A stretch of DNA of 64,000 bases, taken from Halichoerus grypus. Taxonomy: Eukaryota; Chordata; Mammalia; Carnivora; Phocidae. Positions 47,983-60,024 of the stretch are shown piece after piece. A program made the position numbers and the translations under genes. The notes beneath the pieces were generated by a model. That model worked only from the letters and a program-made list of their open reading frames with translations, was not told where the DNA came from and did no database searches. The stretch spans positions 137,344,308 through 137,408,307 of the forward strand of contig NC_135717.1 of NCBI RefSeq assembly GCF_964656455.1, written 5' to 3'. How positions within the stretch are numbered: the first letter of the stretch is position 1; every line of letters starts with the position of its first letter.

Positions 47983-48006
47983 CACACACACACACACACA
48001 CACACA
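47983..48006. repeat. (CA)12 microsatellite
   Basis: Uninterrupted CA units visible directly. Confidence 0.95.
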
Positions 48007-48189
48007 AAATGCCTCTTAATTGTCTTTGTACTCAAAAGACCCACAGTGTGGGAAGAGTGACAGAGAAAGGGGACTGGGTACCAAACAGGAGAGGCCACTT
48101 TTTTTTTGCAAGCAGAAGCATGGCAAACAAGGGAAGCTTGGAGTTTTGAGGTCCTTCCTTGTCCTCGTCAAGGAAGGGTACCAATATTA

Positions 48190-48380
48190 GTTAGGATACT
48201 TGGTTGCAAAGTTCCAGAAATTCAATGGAATTAGCTTAACCCTAAATGGGAAAATTTTATTATGGTGAAGCAGGCATTGCTTGTGACATGTAATAGAACA
48301 GAGCCTAGACTCAAAAGAGAAGCTCAGGAATCTCCCTCACTCATGTTGGTTCCTTTATGTGTGTTAGTGCCAATTTATTC
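48190..48380 (+). repeat. Member of the unnamed dispersed repeat family (copy 4 of 4)
   Basis: TTAGGATACTTGGTTGCAAA (48193) followed by TTCCAGAAATTCAATGGAAT and TAGCTTAACCCTAAATGGG has the same opening order as the copies at 2535, 15612 and 25535. The match is shorter and weaker. Confidence 0.35.
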
Positions 48381-48439
48381 TTTGCTCTCTGCTCATGTGG
48401 GCAAAAGATGGCCATCCCACAGTTCCCAAGTTTCTGTCT

Positions 48440-48600
48440 TCTCTGTTCAAAAGAGACTGTATGCATGGAAGCTAAGATCATGGGATCCAGAGCCATTTAG
48501 GCTGCATGACATTGGGCAAGTTATTTAACCTCTCTGATGTCAGTTTAACTGAGAAAACATATTTAAAGATTACGGTCTATCATATAAATCTTCAAGAAAT
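48440..48600 (+). mobile_element. MIR SINE fragment, sense
   Basis: ATGGGATCCAGAGCCATTTA, GGCTGCATGACATTGGGCAA (48501) and GTTATTTAACCTCTCTGATG follow the MIR core. Confidence 0.7.
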
Positions 48601-48605
48601 ATTAT

Positions 48606-48643
48606 TTCTTTATTATTATTATTATTATTATCATCATCATTAA
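48606..48643. repeat. (ATT)n/(ATC)n microsatellite
   Basis: About seven ATT units followed by three to four ATC units are visible directly. Confidence 0.95.
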
Positions 48644-49739
48644 AGAAGCCAGCCTTAACTGAATTTTGGTCACAAATCTAGCTTTCTAGGAAAGAAACTC
48701 TGCTTGATCTAATTTGGATCTGATGCTCATCGCTACTCCATCATAGCCAGAGGGTACAACCACAACTGAGAGAGATGGCTACCAGCGACACATTCCTGTG
48801 GTAGAGTGAGGAGAGTATGAGCTATAGAACCCAAGAGAAAAGATGTTGGGAATTAGAGAGAAGGGGTATGGATAGAAAAGTCAAGGCTCCTGCTTTGCCC
48901 AGCAGGCAGCTAGCTGCCTGTGGAACACAGCCCATAGAACAAGAAAGGTGTTGCAGGTTTTGGGGACTTTATTTTAAGGGACTCTCTCAGGTTGGTCTTT
49001 GGACCGTGTGCTCCTGCTTATTTAATTCAACTGGTGTTGATTAGCTAACCTCCTGGGCTTTAAAATCATTCTTTATGTTCTTTTTTCTTTTTTCTTTTTT
49101 TAACCACTTCAGCTTGTTTGGGTTATTCGTTTATTCTTTCTGACCCTCAGTTTTAAATTTTATTTTATCTTAATTGCTCTTAGCTCATGGCTTGCTTGCG
49201 GCCTTCCAATTTCTTTTACCTTATGTTTTTCCTTTTGTGTGGGGGGGGGGGTGGAGAAGGGGTCAATTATTTAACCTAGTTTCCTGTATCATTTAATCTT
49301 TATTTTACTATTCTTATTTTTTATTCTAAGTTTTACTGTTACTTTTAAACCTTTTTATTATCTATCATTTGTGTTTTCACAAATACTGCCAGTAATACTT
49401 ATTTCTTTACATCCTGTAAAAAATGTAGGCTGCTGGCTATTCATTTCCATTTACCATCTCAGCCATCCTATAGGGGTTCTCAGCCCCTGAGGCTGATCTT
49501 TACAAAAATCTTACAGCAAGCCACATAATTCCCCTTTACAGGTCCCCTGTGCTGAGGTTTTGCCTCAGGCATTTTCTCACCCTACTTTGTTTCCATCCTC
49601 CCAGGAGAAAGCGCCTCCCATCAGCAGACTGAGTAGGCAGGGAGCCTTCCTCCTCTGCAGAACCAAAGCTTGCAGCTCTGCCAAAGAATTGTTGAAATAG
49701 GATCTACCATTTCAGTTGAAGGAGGCTTTCTCATCACTG
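48644..49739. other. No recognised feature
   Basis: Contains a G run near 49238-49250 and T-rich sequence. No gene or clear repeat is seen. Confidence 0.45.
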
Positions 49740-50850
49740 GGGAGCTGCAGGACTTGGCCCCAGGACTCCTGTCTTCTCCGTCCACATTTAGTCCCTGGTT
49801 GATCTCTTAGATGCCATCCACATGCTGATGACTCCCAAATTTGCAGAACCCAACTTCTCTCCTGAACTCCATAAAGCTAACTTCCCACCTGAAATACCAA
49901 TTTAAATGTCCAAAAGGCATCTCAACTGTAGCATGTCCAAAACTAAGCTGTTGATTCCCACCCCCTCTGCTGAACCCGCTCCCCTCAAAGTCTTCCCCAT
50001 CTCAGATAATAATAACACCATTCTTCTAGTCATCTAGGGCCAAAATCTAGCAGGCAGCTTTTACTTCTCCTTTTTTCTTATAGCCTGTATCCAATTAATC
50101 AGCAAATTCTGTTGTTTCTCCTTTACCTTCCATCACCTTTCCCTGGAGATGTTGCAGTAGCCTATTTACTGGTCTCTCTCCTTCCATCTCTACCTCCTAA
50201 ATTCTACTCCTTATATAACAGCTAGAGTGATTCTTTAGAAATATTTGTCAGGCCATATTATTCCCCTGAGAACTCCAATAGGTCCCTCTCTTACTGAGAC
50301 TAAAGACGTCGTCTTGACTATGAACTACAGGGTTCTACATGATTTGCTCTACCACCTAACTCTTTACCCCCAAGCTACATACTTAACCTGTTTCTTACCA
50401 TTTCCCCTTGGGTGACTCTATTCTAGCCCTGCTGACTTCCTTGCTGTTGCTCCAACACCAATCATGCTCCCACTACAAGGTTTTTGTATTTGTTCTTCCA
50501 TTCTCCTGGAGCTCTTTTACACCAGATATTCACATGGTTTGATCCCTCACTTCCTTCAGGTTTATGCTGAAATGTCACTTTATCATTCTGCATAAAAGAG
50601 TATCCACCTCACCATTCTGTCCCCTTCCCCCTTTTATTTTTCTTCATAGTACTCGTTGCCATTGGCCACAATTATTTATTATCTGTCTCCCTTTATTTAA
50701 AGGTAAGTTTCACTAAAAGAAAAGATACTCTTTTCAATTTGTTCACTGCTATATTTCTAATATCTAGAATAATGCCTAGTACTGGAAGATGCTCAATAAT
50801 TGTTTGAAAACTTATTGAAGGATTAAATAAATGATTTGACAAATCCTGGT
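49740..50850 (+). mobile_element. Long L2 copy (about 1.1 kb), sense
   Basis: CATGCTGATGACTCCCAAAT (49820), AGGCATCTCAACTGTAGCAT (49914), TCCAATTAATCAGCAAATTC (50088), GTAGCCTATTTACTGGTCTC (50156), ACAGGGTTCTACATGATTTG (50326), CTCCTGGAGCTCTTTTACAC (50503) and a TTTCTAATATCTAGAATAAT 3' block follow the L2 3' kilobase in order, ending with the ATGCTCAATAATTGTTTGAA terminus. It is the longest L2 in the window and carries no intact frame. Confidence 0.9.
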
Positions 50851-53114
50851 ATTATAATTCAAGCAGTATTTTCAAACTGTGTGTGTGTTTTGGGGTGGGG
50901 GGGGCAGTAATATTGGGAAGAGGAGAAAACAAAAGTGAAAATATTGGTCCAAGGGTAAAAACTTCCTGTATTTTTATCATGTCGCAGTCCATTCAGGGTT
51001 AGTTGTCCATCAAGTCTCTCTGAAATGAATGGCTCACTGCATTTTATAATGCAATTTGAAGATCTATCAATGAAACTGAGAGATTAACACCATCTATAAA
51101 ATGTTGGCTATATTTTTACTAAGTGTGAATTATTTTGGTCAATGTCTTTGTTTCCAGTACCAAAACTCTTCTAATTATTTTTACCCCAAATGTCTCTTAC
51201 TTTAAGTATTCCCATTTATTCATCAGGGTTTGGAGGTAGGCCATAGGGCTACAAACTATGTATTTATGTCTAATTTGTACACAGCTCTTGCATGTAATTT
51301 AATCAAAGGTAGCTGAAATGGCACTTGAACAATTTTCACTTGCACATTTACCAGCATTCAATCACTTTGAAAATCCATCCCAGAACATCTTGAAATTAAT
51401 CTTCCCTGGAGGCTCTCTCTACATCATCTCTGCTAGTTACAAAATTCTTTGTAGAGGTTCTCAATGTTCATCAGAAGATTTCTTCTCACCCAGCAGAATA
51501 TGGCTCATTTTATAGTCTTTCATCTATTATTTTAGAAGATAGCAAAAGCTTACCACCTTGCTCCCCTAATAGTAGAAGTTATTTACAGACCTCTGTACTT
51601 ATACCTTAGTATCTATTTAAATGCCCCAAACAACACAGAACCAAGTATTCCCTAGACTTTCAAAGTGTCAAAGTATTTTGACCTTGTCTCTCTCAATTCT
51701 GCACTGTATATATCTAATCACACAGCACATGCAATCCTATGACAGTAACTGTCCAATGATCATATTACCATCTCCATACTTTACCAGCTAATAAAAAATG
51801 TTTATAATTCAGTGTCACAGTTGGTTGTTTTTTTTTTTTTTTTTTTTTGGATTGATGATATTTAAGCAGTCTGGAGAATTAATAGGGTCCTAACCAGGGT
51901 TTGTAAGTGCTACCTGGAAGTCTGCAGCCTTTTCCTTCTCGAGAGGCAGTCTCATTAGTGAGGGATGCCTGTTTGTGCAAAGCAGCAGCAGGAGGAGCCC
52001 CGACATCCTCTCAGGGTTTGAAATTTGGGGGCTCTTTCCCCATCACAACAGTTCCACAGAAGCAAGAGAGGCAGAGTACCGCTAGAAAAGAAAGGCTCTT
52101 CAAACATAGTGTTTGCAATTTATTCATACTTCTCCAATTAATGTTCAAAAGAATTTAGTGGTTTACTCCCCTAAATCTTGCATATAACAAAACAAATTTA
52201 CTCATTTAAAATCAGTTTGAATTTATGATAGAATTCATTTTGGAGTGTGTTTAAATAGTAAGTTCCTTGATTCACTCAAAACTACTTTACAATATAATTG
52301 ACACTGGAACTATTTTTAATCATAAGTTCCTTTAAGGAGTATAGTTTGATTTTTTGAAATTATGGTTTATACCCCTATATTTTAAATTTTGTATATACTT
52401 AATAACATGATACAATGTCTGAATGGTTCAGAGGCCAGCTTTATATTATTTAACTTTTTCTCCTGGAGACCAGGCTTGGGAAAGGAACAGAGAGGAGAGA
52501 AGTTTTTGAATTAGAAATGTGATATAGCTTGGCTAAATGAACTTTTAAAGAATCATTCATGTTCTCTAATTTTTCCAATTTATCAAGCAGGTGATTTCAT
52601 GAAAAACTTGCTTTTTGTAATTTTTTCCTTCTTCAAATACATATTTCTATTCTTTTATTTCCAAATGTACTGCTTAAAATCAAAAGATTTACTTTTGGAC
52701 TCTCTGTGATCTTGACTGCTGCAATTCTCTCTTAATCTCAGCCTGTCAAGGTCAAAAGAATATTTGCTTTTCATTTTTGCTATGATAGCATAGACCTCAA
52801 ATCTGTTGAATGCTTTCCTTATGGTTTCTCTGCATATTAAATTGAAAATGCACTCATTTATAATATCTCATACAAGTCCCTTCTTATATTTTATTTACTC
52901 CTCTACCCATAACATTTACCTGCAGTCTTACTTTCTATCCTTTTTACTTTAAGTTTTTATACATTATTCCCCCCAACCTATTGCATAATAAATTAGTATA
53001 TTCATGTCCATTCGTTCTAAGCATTTTAATCTGTTATCAATGACCAGAGTATAAATAATTCAGCAAATCTAAATTCATTACTAAATTTAGAATAAAACCA
53101 AATGAGGTGGTCAT
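50851..53114. other. No recognised feature
   Basis: A 21-base T run at 51828-51848 is the main simple feature. A G run lies at 50898-50906. No gene, RNA or clear repeat is seen. Confidence 0.45.
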
Positions 53115-53345
53115 CAGGAGAAAACTTTTTTTTTTTTTTTTTGAGAGAGAGAGTGGCATAGAGAGTGCATGTGAGCAAGCATGGCAGGAGGGACAGAGGA
53201 GAGGGATAGAATCTTAAGCAGGCTCCGCGCCCAGCACAGAGCCCTATGCAGGGCTTGATCTCACAACCCTGAGATCATGACCTGAGCCAAAAATCAAGAG
53301 TCAATGTTTAACCAACTGAGCCATCTAGGCAACCCAGTAGACAAC
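53115..53345 (-). mobile_element. Older, divergent SINEC SINE, antisense
   Basis: Body about 53126-53334: T run, GAGAGAGAGAGTGGC body, GATCATGACCTGAGCCAAAA, and an altered head ACTGAGCCATCTAGGCAACC. The possible TSD CAGGAGAAAAC (53115-53125) and CAGTAGACAAC (53335-53345) matches at 9 of 11 positions. Divergence from other copies suggests greater age. Confidence 0.85.
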
Positions 53346-53476
53346 ATTACTATTCAAAACTGTAAATTCCAGAAAGGCAATGACCTTGTGGTGTTGTTAA
53401 CTTTTTCATGCTGGGTGACTGGTGAACTTTCTGGCACACAGACAACATTCAATAAGTATTTGTAGAATGAATGAAC
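53346..53476 (+). repeat. L2 3' end, sense
   Basis: TTCCAGAAAGGCAATGACCT (53367), GAACTTTCTGGCACACAGAC (53424) and TTGTAGAATGAATGAACT follow the L2 terminus. Confidence 0.6.
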
Positions 53477-53625
53477 TACAGAAAGTCAGTACTATCATTT
53501 TCCTCATTTTATTGATGAGGTCACATCATTATTAAGTGGTAAAGCCAAGATCCAAAACCACGTGGAGAAGTCTGGAGTTCACATTCTTAATTACTATGCA
53601 ATTGTGCCTTTCTTAGCAAAAAAGC
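53477..53625 (-). mobile_element. MIR SINE fragment, antisense
   Basis: TTTTCCTCATTTTATTGATG (53496) followed by AGGTCACATCATTATTAAGT and AAAGCCAAGATCCAAAACCA is the reverse complement of MIR. Confidence 0.7.
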
Positions 53626-56600
53626 CAGGCATCCAAGAGTTCCCCTCTTAGAGTTAGGCTCTTTTAAATATATGAGAAATTAACAAACCTAACCTAGAAG
53701 AAAAAGAAAATAATTTTATACTTTTCATGAAGATTTTTTTTAAGTAATATAATATTCTCACACAATCTCATTCAAACATGGAAAACATTGCCAGAATATT
53801 AAATATTTAGATCTTGGAAAATCATTCACACATAATTTCTGCTGTAGCATTTACTTTTACCCAAATGTCAAAGCCTTGTAATTGCAGGCTTGCAAAAGCA
53901 ATAAATAAATGGAAGGGTACACTCCTAAGGGTATGAAAGATTGAGATCAATATTATGCTATTACTGCTTGGTTTGCATGTCAGAAGAGACAGGTGAGGCA
54001 AATACCAGGGAAACACAATGGAGATCGGCATACTCAGCAAACAGTTGGACTTACCTCTGAGATGCCAGTAAGTAGGTCCTAAATTTTTTCTCCAGAAAAC
54101 CTGTGTGGCTAATTTTCATTTTAAAAGCTCCAATTTATCTTTTGGGCTGCAGATTGCACAGTGATCCATTATGCACTGGGAGTCAAGTCTAGTACCAGTT
54201 AGTTGTTTCTGAATGCCCATGGCTACCAACCCTTGACATTACTCTGTTCAAATGATATGTTTGGTCAGGAAAGCCCCAGAAGGTGATGACATACAAAGTT
54301 GGCAGGAGTCACCACGGAGAAGACCCATAACAACCAGTTATTGTTCTAGTAGGCTGCATCTGGTTTCATGCGGATTTAGTTCAAGATTTGAAAGTCTTTT
54401 GAATGATGAAATCCTAGGGCTGTGGCACAGGATCTCTGGGGCATAAATGCCCCTGCAGTTCAGCCCTAGGGAGTGAGGTATTGTGGGAGTACATCCCTGA
54501 ATCCTGGCAATAGTCTCCATAATTATTCATAACTGTGCAGTTATGGAGCTTAGTTAAACTGCCCCCTCCCCAAATCTATGGATAAGAATTCAATCTCATT
54601 TTCTTAAGAATTAATGAGATCATTTTAAAAGCATTTTTCAACCCCATGACGAGTATCAAGTATAGAAAATCCTCATGGATTTAACAAAACAATTTGAAAC
54701 CAGGTTTTATAGCTTATTTTTCTTTATGAAAAAATGCTGGCATTTTAAACAAAAAGAGTGGAAAGTTGTAAGGCAAATATTTACCTATTTAAAACAGTAA
54801 ACTATTTCTAAATACCATAGAATAATTTACAGAAAAGTAATATAACTGTATTGTAAGTAGAAGCTAGCATTGATTTTATTAATTTAGCTACTATATTCAT
54901 TTTATCTAAATCAGTGGAGATTTACTGTCATTGTCTAGTCAGTCTGTATTTATTAAAATATCTCTGACTTAATATGATTATCATTTCTATACTATCAGTC
55001 TGGGCTTATAAAATATTATTTATATATTACAAATATATATTATAATACTTATTATGTATTATATGTTATGTCACTATTTTTATGTTCTCTCTTTTTATGT
55101 GCAAACAGAATGATCATTAATTTGGAGGGTCACCTAACTCCCAGGCTGTATCTCTGGAAAATGAGAAAATGGTAAATCAGGAATAGTAGAGCATGGCATC
55201 CCTCTTATAGACAGGGAGAGAGTAAAGTTTAGCAGAACTACTAAATTCAGAAGCTTTGTTATGGCCAAGGAATACAAGAGGTCATTTTTCTTTGTCACTG
55301 GATCAACATTTTTTTTTTCTTACTACCCAGTGTGATCAGTGAAACAGAGATAAATGTCCACGCTAGTCCTGAAAATTAAAAGCCAGAGTTCAGGGGCAGC
55401 TTCTTTAAAAGACAGATTGCCATAGAAAAAAGCTATAAACAAGAAGAGTCTTCAGTTCACCAAGAAACACTGTAACCTTGTATTTATTTCAATGTAGTGT
55501 GTATGACTCTCTTGAAATGTACTCTTTTGCTCTTGTTCCTTGTCTAAATACACTGAAGTACTAGTCAACAGCCGTATCCTGAGCACAAAGTGACGACTTC
55601 TGAATCTCTGAAAACTGATTGCTTTCCACTTTGTCCACCTAAATATCAATCTTACAACCTCCATGAGAACAATTGGAACAGAATGTTAAATTGATTTTTC
55701 TACTGTCATAGAATCTTATCAGGGGCCCAAAGGCTAAGTATAATTAGGCCAATCTTAATTGAGAAGAGATCATCAATTCAGGGCTAAGACATTGTGAACT
55801 TGATGTGTGAACCCCTGACACATACAAAGGTGAGGTTTAGCTCATCACCTCTACTTTAAGAATATGCATGGTAAAGATTTCCTTAGAGAGACTTGTCAGT
55901 GGTTATGCATTTCTGCCACCACACACAGTGGTATGCGGGAAGGAAGAGCATCTACTCCCCCACCACCCAAACCAAATCAAGTGGGCTTCGGAGACCCACC
56001 TAGAAAGCTATACCTGTGTCTCCTGAAAGTTAGGTGACGCGGGCTGTTGTATCTGACTCGCACCTGAAAAATTTTAAACATGAAAAAATTTAAACATGAA
56101 TCTTGATTTCTTAGAAAGCAGAGTGACAAAAGAGGACCATAATAGAAGTTAAGTGTTCTCTCACCAATGGTGGAACAAAAACGTGTGTATTCTGAAAACC
56201 AGATATGGATTCTATCATAGGGAGCTAAGCTTTAATCATCTTTATGGGGACCTTGAATGGAAGGATGCAGTGACACTCACAGAGAGAATCTGAGGAGTCA
56301 GAGGCTGAGGAGGAAACTCTACATGACAGAACATAGGAAGCATCATTTGTGTCAGGGACTGGCAGACGGACATGCCACAGTTGTGGGCACTCTTAACTAC
56401 TCCTGAAATCCCACCAGGAGCCAGTATTGGCATGTCTTCCATGGCAGAGACAGTGGAGAGCCAAGCGAGCCAAGGAAGACCTTTTCAGTGTATTTCTCCC
56501 ATCAATCCTTCCCCTTCCGCATCCCAGAGAATCCAGAGGAAGCCTAGTAAATGAGAAAGGGGTGCAAGAACTGGGAAGAAGGGGAACAGGAACCACCCAA

Positions 56601-56927
56601 GCCCACCTTTCAGTTTCAGAGTTGTAGCCAGAAGTGAGATGAGATGAATGAGATGAGAGATTAAAGCTTAAGAATCGAAGTATACTAGACTGTTTAATTA
56701 CCTAGAAACGATACTCACATGACATGAAAAGCTATGGGATCATCTGGATTTCAACCAAGGGAAGGGAAGAACAATTCAGCAGAATGGGTTTACAGGGACA
56801 GTAATGGGAAAGAACGAAGTTGCTTTCTGCTTGCTTCCTATAAGTCTGATTCATTTAATAAAGTGTTACATTGTGTTTATGCACACATTTTGTGTCTAGT
56901 ACTTTGGGGCTAAAAATTACATTTCTA
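53626..56927. other. Long interval without a recognised gene or repeat
   Basis: Contains an AT-rich stretch (55010-55080) and a 16-bp near-tandem duplication at 56065-56096. Open frames reach 72 codons without known domains. No exon can be supported. Confidence 0.45.
56065..56096. repeat. 16-bp near-perfect tandem duplication
   Basis: TGAAAAATTTTAAACA (56065-56080) is followed by TGAAAAAATTTAAACA (56081-56096), one mismatch. Confidence 0.8.
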
Positions 56928-57290
56928 TAAATAATAATAGTAATGATGACTTGTTGACAGCTTAAAATGTCAAATGTTGTGCTTAGTATTTTTTTCCCAT
57001 TTTTTAAAATCTAAACTCAGTTAGCCAACTTATAGTATGTCATTAGTTTCAGATGTAGTGTTCAATAATTTATCAGTTGCATATAACACTCAGTGCTCAT
57101 CACATCATATGCCTTTTTTACAATCATTATCTCATTTGAGCTTAAGAAATTCATTAAATGTATTTTGCAGTTCAGGAAACGAGGGCCTAGGTTAAATAAC
57201 TTGTCCAAGGTCACACAGCTAGTAAATGGTGAAGGCAGGACCTGAATTCAGACAGTTTGTCTCCAAAACTTAGATTCTTAATCACTAGGC
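56928..57290 (-). mobile_element. MIR SINE, antisense, split by an L1 3' end
   Basis: Left part: ACTTGTTGACAGCTTAAAAT and TTGTGCTTAGTATT (to about 56990). Right part: CATTATCTCATTTGAGCTTA (57125), TTTTGCAGTTCAGGAAACGA, AAGGTCACACAGCTAGTAAA (57207) and TTCTTAATCACTA (57277). The MIR is interrupted by the L1 fragment between them. Confidence 0.8.
56991..57116 (-). mobile_element. Short L1 3' end inside MIR, antisense
   Basis: CTCAGTTAGCCAACTTATAG (57016), ATGTCATTAGTTTCAGATGT (57038) and ACACTCAGTGCTCATCACAT (57087) are the reverse complement of a carnivoran L1 3' UTR. The TSD is not clear. Confidence 0.8.
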
Positions 57291-57445
57291 TTCTTCTGTA
57301 AAACACTGAGCTAGATATTATAGAAAATAACAAAATAACTAATGTTTTAAAAAATGTCTGTGTACATATCCATTTTATCATACCATTCTCCATTTTTACA
57401 TTAAAAAATTCTCACATATCATATGCTTTTATCTAGATGGCCCAA

Positions 57446-57662
57446 GTGAAGTTCAAGGGCAATACTGTTCAATAGAATTTTCTGCAATGAAGGAAATGCT
57501 CTGTATCTGTGCTGTCCAATACAATAGTCACTCGCCACATGTGACTGCTGGGCACTTAAAAGTAACTAGAGCAACAGAGAAACTAAATTTTTAATTTAAT
57601 TTGATTTTAACTTAATTTCAAATTTAAGTGGCTATAGGAGGCTAGTGGCTACAATACTGGAA
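57446..57662. mobile_element. hAT-Charlie-type non-autonomous DNA transposon
   Basis: AATACTGTTCAATAGAATTT (57462) and ATCTGTGCTGTCCAATACAA (57506) near the left, CACATGTGACTGCTGGGCAC in the middle and GAGGCTAGTGGCTACAATAC (57637) at the right form degenerate inverted ends of the MER58/Charlie kind. It has no coding capacity. The exact family is uncertain. Confidence 0.7.
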
Positions 57663-57676
57663 GAGTCAAAGATAAT

Positions 57677-57891
57677 ACAGCAGGCATATCTTTTTTAAAA
57701 AAGATTTTATTTACTTATTTGACAGAGAGAGAGAGAGAGAGCACAAGCAGGGGGAGCATAGACGGAAGAAGCAGGCCCCCCACTGAGCAGAGAGTCGGAC
57801 GTGGGGCTCGATTCCGGGACTCCGGGATCATGACCTGAGCCGAAGGCTTAACTGACTGAGCCACCCAGGTGCCCCACAGCAGGCACATCTT
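57677..57891 (-). mobile_element. SINEC SINE with TSD, antisense
   Basis: Body about 57693-57875. Direct repeats ACAGCAGGCATATCTT (57677-57692) and ACAGCAGGCACATCTT (57876-57891) differ at one of 16 bases. The head region lacks a few bases after CCGAAGGCTTAACTGACTGA. Confidence 0.94.
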
Positions 57892-58299
57892 GACCTGTCC
57901 TTCAGCTGACAGAGCCAGGTGTATTTTATATCATGGGCACATAATGGAGACTCTAGGTTACCTAAAGGAAAAAGCTCTAGATCAAGGAGGAGCTAGACTC
58001 ATTGGAGCCACAAATCTCCCAACAAAACCTACCTAACATCTGCGATGATGCCAAAGTTTCAAAGATTCTTTGGATTAAGGATTTCTAATAAGTTTTGGGA
58101 TGCTCTCACAGAATCCAAGCTGATAAACATTTTTTATACCATCCAATTATCTTAAAACACTTTTTTTCAGCACAACAACAACAACAAAAACAACCCTCAT
58201 TTCCCAGTGGTTAGACTCCAGAGTAAGCTAAAAATGTACTGTCTGAAAGTCAAGGCATTCCCCCAACAGCTAGAACATTATAATTGTTCGGGACGACAT

Positions 58300-58520
58300 T
58301 TTAAGAAAGACATTGTGAAAATGATTCAGAAAACAACAGTCGGGATGGAGAAGGGTCTGGAAAGATAGTCATATGAGAGAACATGGGATTAGTAGCCAAG
58401 AAAAGAGAAAGCACAGAGCGGTATGGGGCCTTCAAGCAATTGAATGCTTGTCATGTGGGAGAAGGGTCATGTTATTCTGCATTGTTCCAAAGGGCAGAAC
58501 TAAGATCAAAAAGAAAAATT
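58300..58520 (+). mobile_element. L3/CR1-like LINE fragment, sense
   Basis: GGAGAAGGGTCTGGAAAGAT (58347), AATTGAATGCTTGTCATGTG (58438) and TTGTTCCAAAGGGCAGAACT (58482) match the same CR1-clade 3' region as 45478-45780. Confidence 0.6.
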
Positions 58521-59150
58521 TAAAAGATCAGGTGGCCCCAATGAAAGCAAGAGCAGGAAGTTGAGCTGTTCAGTCTCAGAATTTGCTATTTAAAAAGTGA
58601 TGCAGTCCAGTTACTAATTATGTTTAAGCAGATTCTGGAAAACCTAAAATTCCAAAACACAGAATTATAGTTACCATAGAGCTCATACACCTCAATGATA
58701 CTTAATGAGAAGTTATTATGGAGCCTAGAGAACACAAAGGTTGGTGTTAGCCATTTCTTTCTGTTCAAAAGAAAATGAGGATGTTCAGTGAATATTTATA
58801 TATTAGTTACCATAAAATTTAAGTTATACCCATATCTATCTATATCTTGTCATCAAAATTTCAGTTTCTATTTAAGTACATTTCCAGAAAGGACAAAAAC
58901 TGCTATATTAGATTATGTGATTTAACGGTTCTAAGGACTATTGATGTGTAACTTTAAGACTATATTTCTATTATAAGACATATTTGTTGGAATTTGTATA
59001 AAATTCAGTGTGTTCTAGTAAAGTCCTAAATTATGTTTCTATAGGAGGCAAAGTTTGCTCACCAATCTTATGGGAATTAACTAAGACATGACTGATATAT
59101 TTCTAGTTAATTCAACCTATATAAAGTGCTAAGTAAATTCTCTTAGAATT
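58521..59150. other. No recognised feature
   Basis: AT-rich sequence without a gene or clear repeat. Confidence 0.5.
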
Positions 59151-59588
59151 AGAAACATATCAAGGGGTGCGTGGGTGGCTCAGCTGGTTGGGCGTCCAAC
59201 TCCTGGTTTCAGCTCAGGTTGTGATCTCAGGGTCATGGGATGGAGCCCCTTGTCAGCTCCGTGCTCAGCTCAGAGCCTGCTTGAGATTCTCTCTTTCCCG
59301 CTGCCCTTCCTCCTGCTTGTGCTCTCTCTCTAAAATTAAATAAATAGGGGCGTCTGGGTGGCTCAGTCATTAAGCGTCTGCCTTTGGCTCAGGTCATGAT
59401 CCCAGGGTCCTGGGATCGAGCTCCGCATGGGGCTCCCTGCTCCGCAGGAAGCCTGCTTCTCCCTCTCCCACTCCCCCCTGCTTGTGTTCCCTCTCTTGCT
59501 GTATCTCTCTCTGTCAAATAAAAAAAATCTTTAAAAAATAAAATAAAATAAATAAATAAATAAAATCTTTAAAAAAGAAACATATCAA
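59151..59588 (+). mobile_element. Older SINEC SINE hosting a younger SINEC SINE
   Basis: The outer SINE starts at 59164 (GGGGTGCGTGGGTGGCTCAG) and has the older head variant GTTGGGCGTCCAACTCCTGG and a CTTGAGATTCTCTCTTTCCC body. Its tail is interrupted at 59346 and resumes near 59549. Direct repeats AGAAACATATCAA at 59151-59163 and 59576-59588 are identical and enclose both elements. Confidence 0.93.
59347..59548 (+). mobile_element. Younger SINEC SINE nested in the tail of the older one
   Basis: Head GGGGCGTCTGGGTGGCTCAG, body with CCCTCTCTTGCTGTATCTCT and an AAATAAAAAAAATCTTT tail. It entered the A/T-rich AAATAAATA tail of the outer SINE; the duplicated target is simple sequence, so its exact right border is ambiguous. 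Confidence 0.93.
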
Positions 59589-59684
59589 AAAGCAGTCCTT
59601 TTTATAAATATTATTTTGCAAATAAGATACATACACTCTTAACAGATTAATCTCATTTTTTCCCAAAACCTTATTTTTTCACAT

Positions 59685-59972
59685 TTTTGCCGGGAATTCT
59701 TTCTTTTCCCTTTTCTATTTATCTAATTCCCACCTATTCTTCGAGGCCATGTGCAAGCCTCTTCTTTACCATGAAGCCTTCCTTTGCCTCAGCCCAAGGT
59801 GATACTATGGCCATGTCTAAATTACTCTATATTATACAGCTCTTATCATATGGCTCTCATAACACTTTTTATCCTTGTGTTTATTTTCTGTTTGATTATG
59901 TTGGCTTATTCATATTGCAGCATGGTGTCTTGTATAAAGAGGCACGTGGTAAATGATGATTAATTGATTGAA
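59685..59972 (+). mobile_element. L2 3' end, sense
   Basis: ACCATGAAGCCTTCCTTTGC (59768), CAGCTCTTATCATATGGCTC (59838) and CATGGTGTCTTGTATAAAGA (59921) followed by the GATGATTAATTGATTGA terminus follow L2. Confidence 0.75.
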
Positions 59973-60024
59973 AAGAATTGGTACATCCACAGTGGGAGAA
60001 CCAGCCAAACTAGGAAGAATTTCT

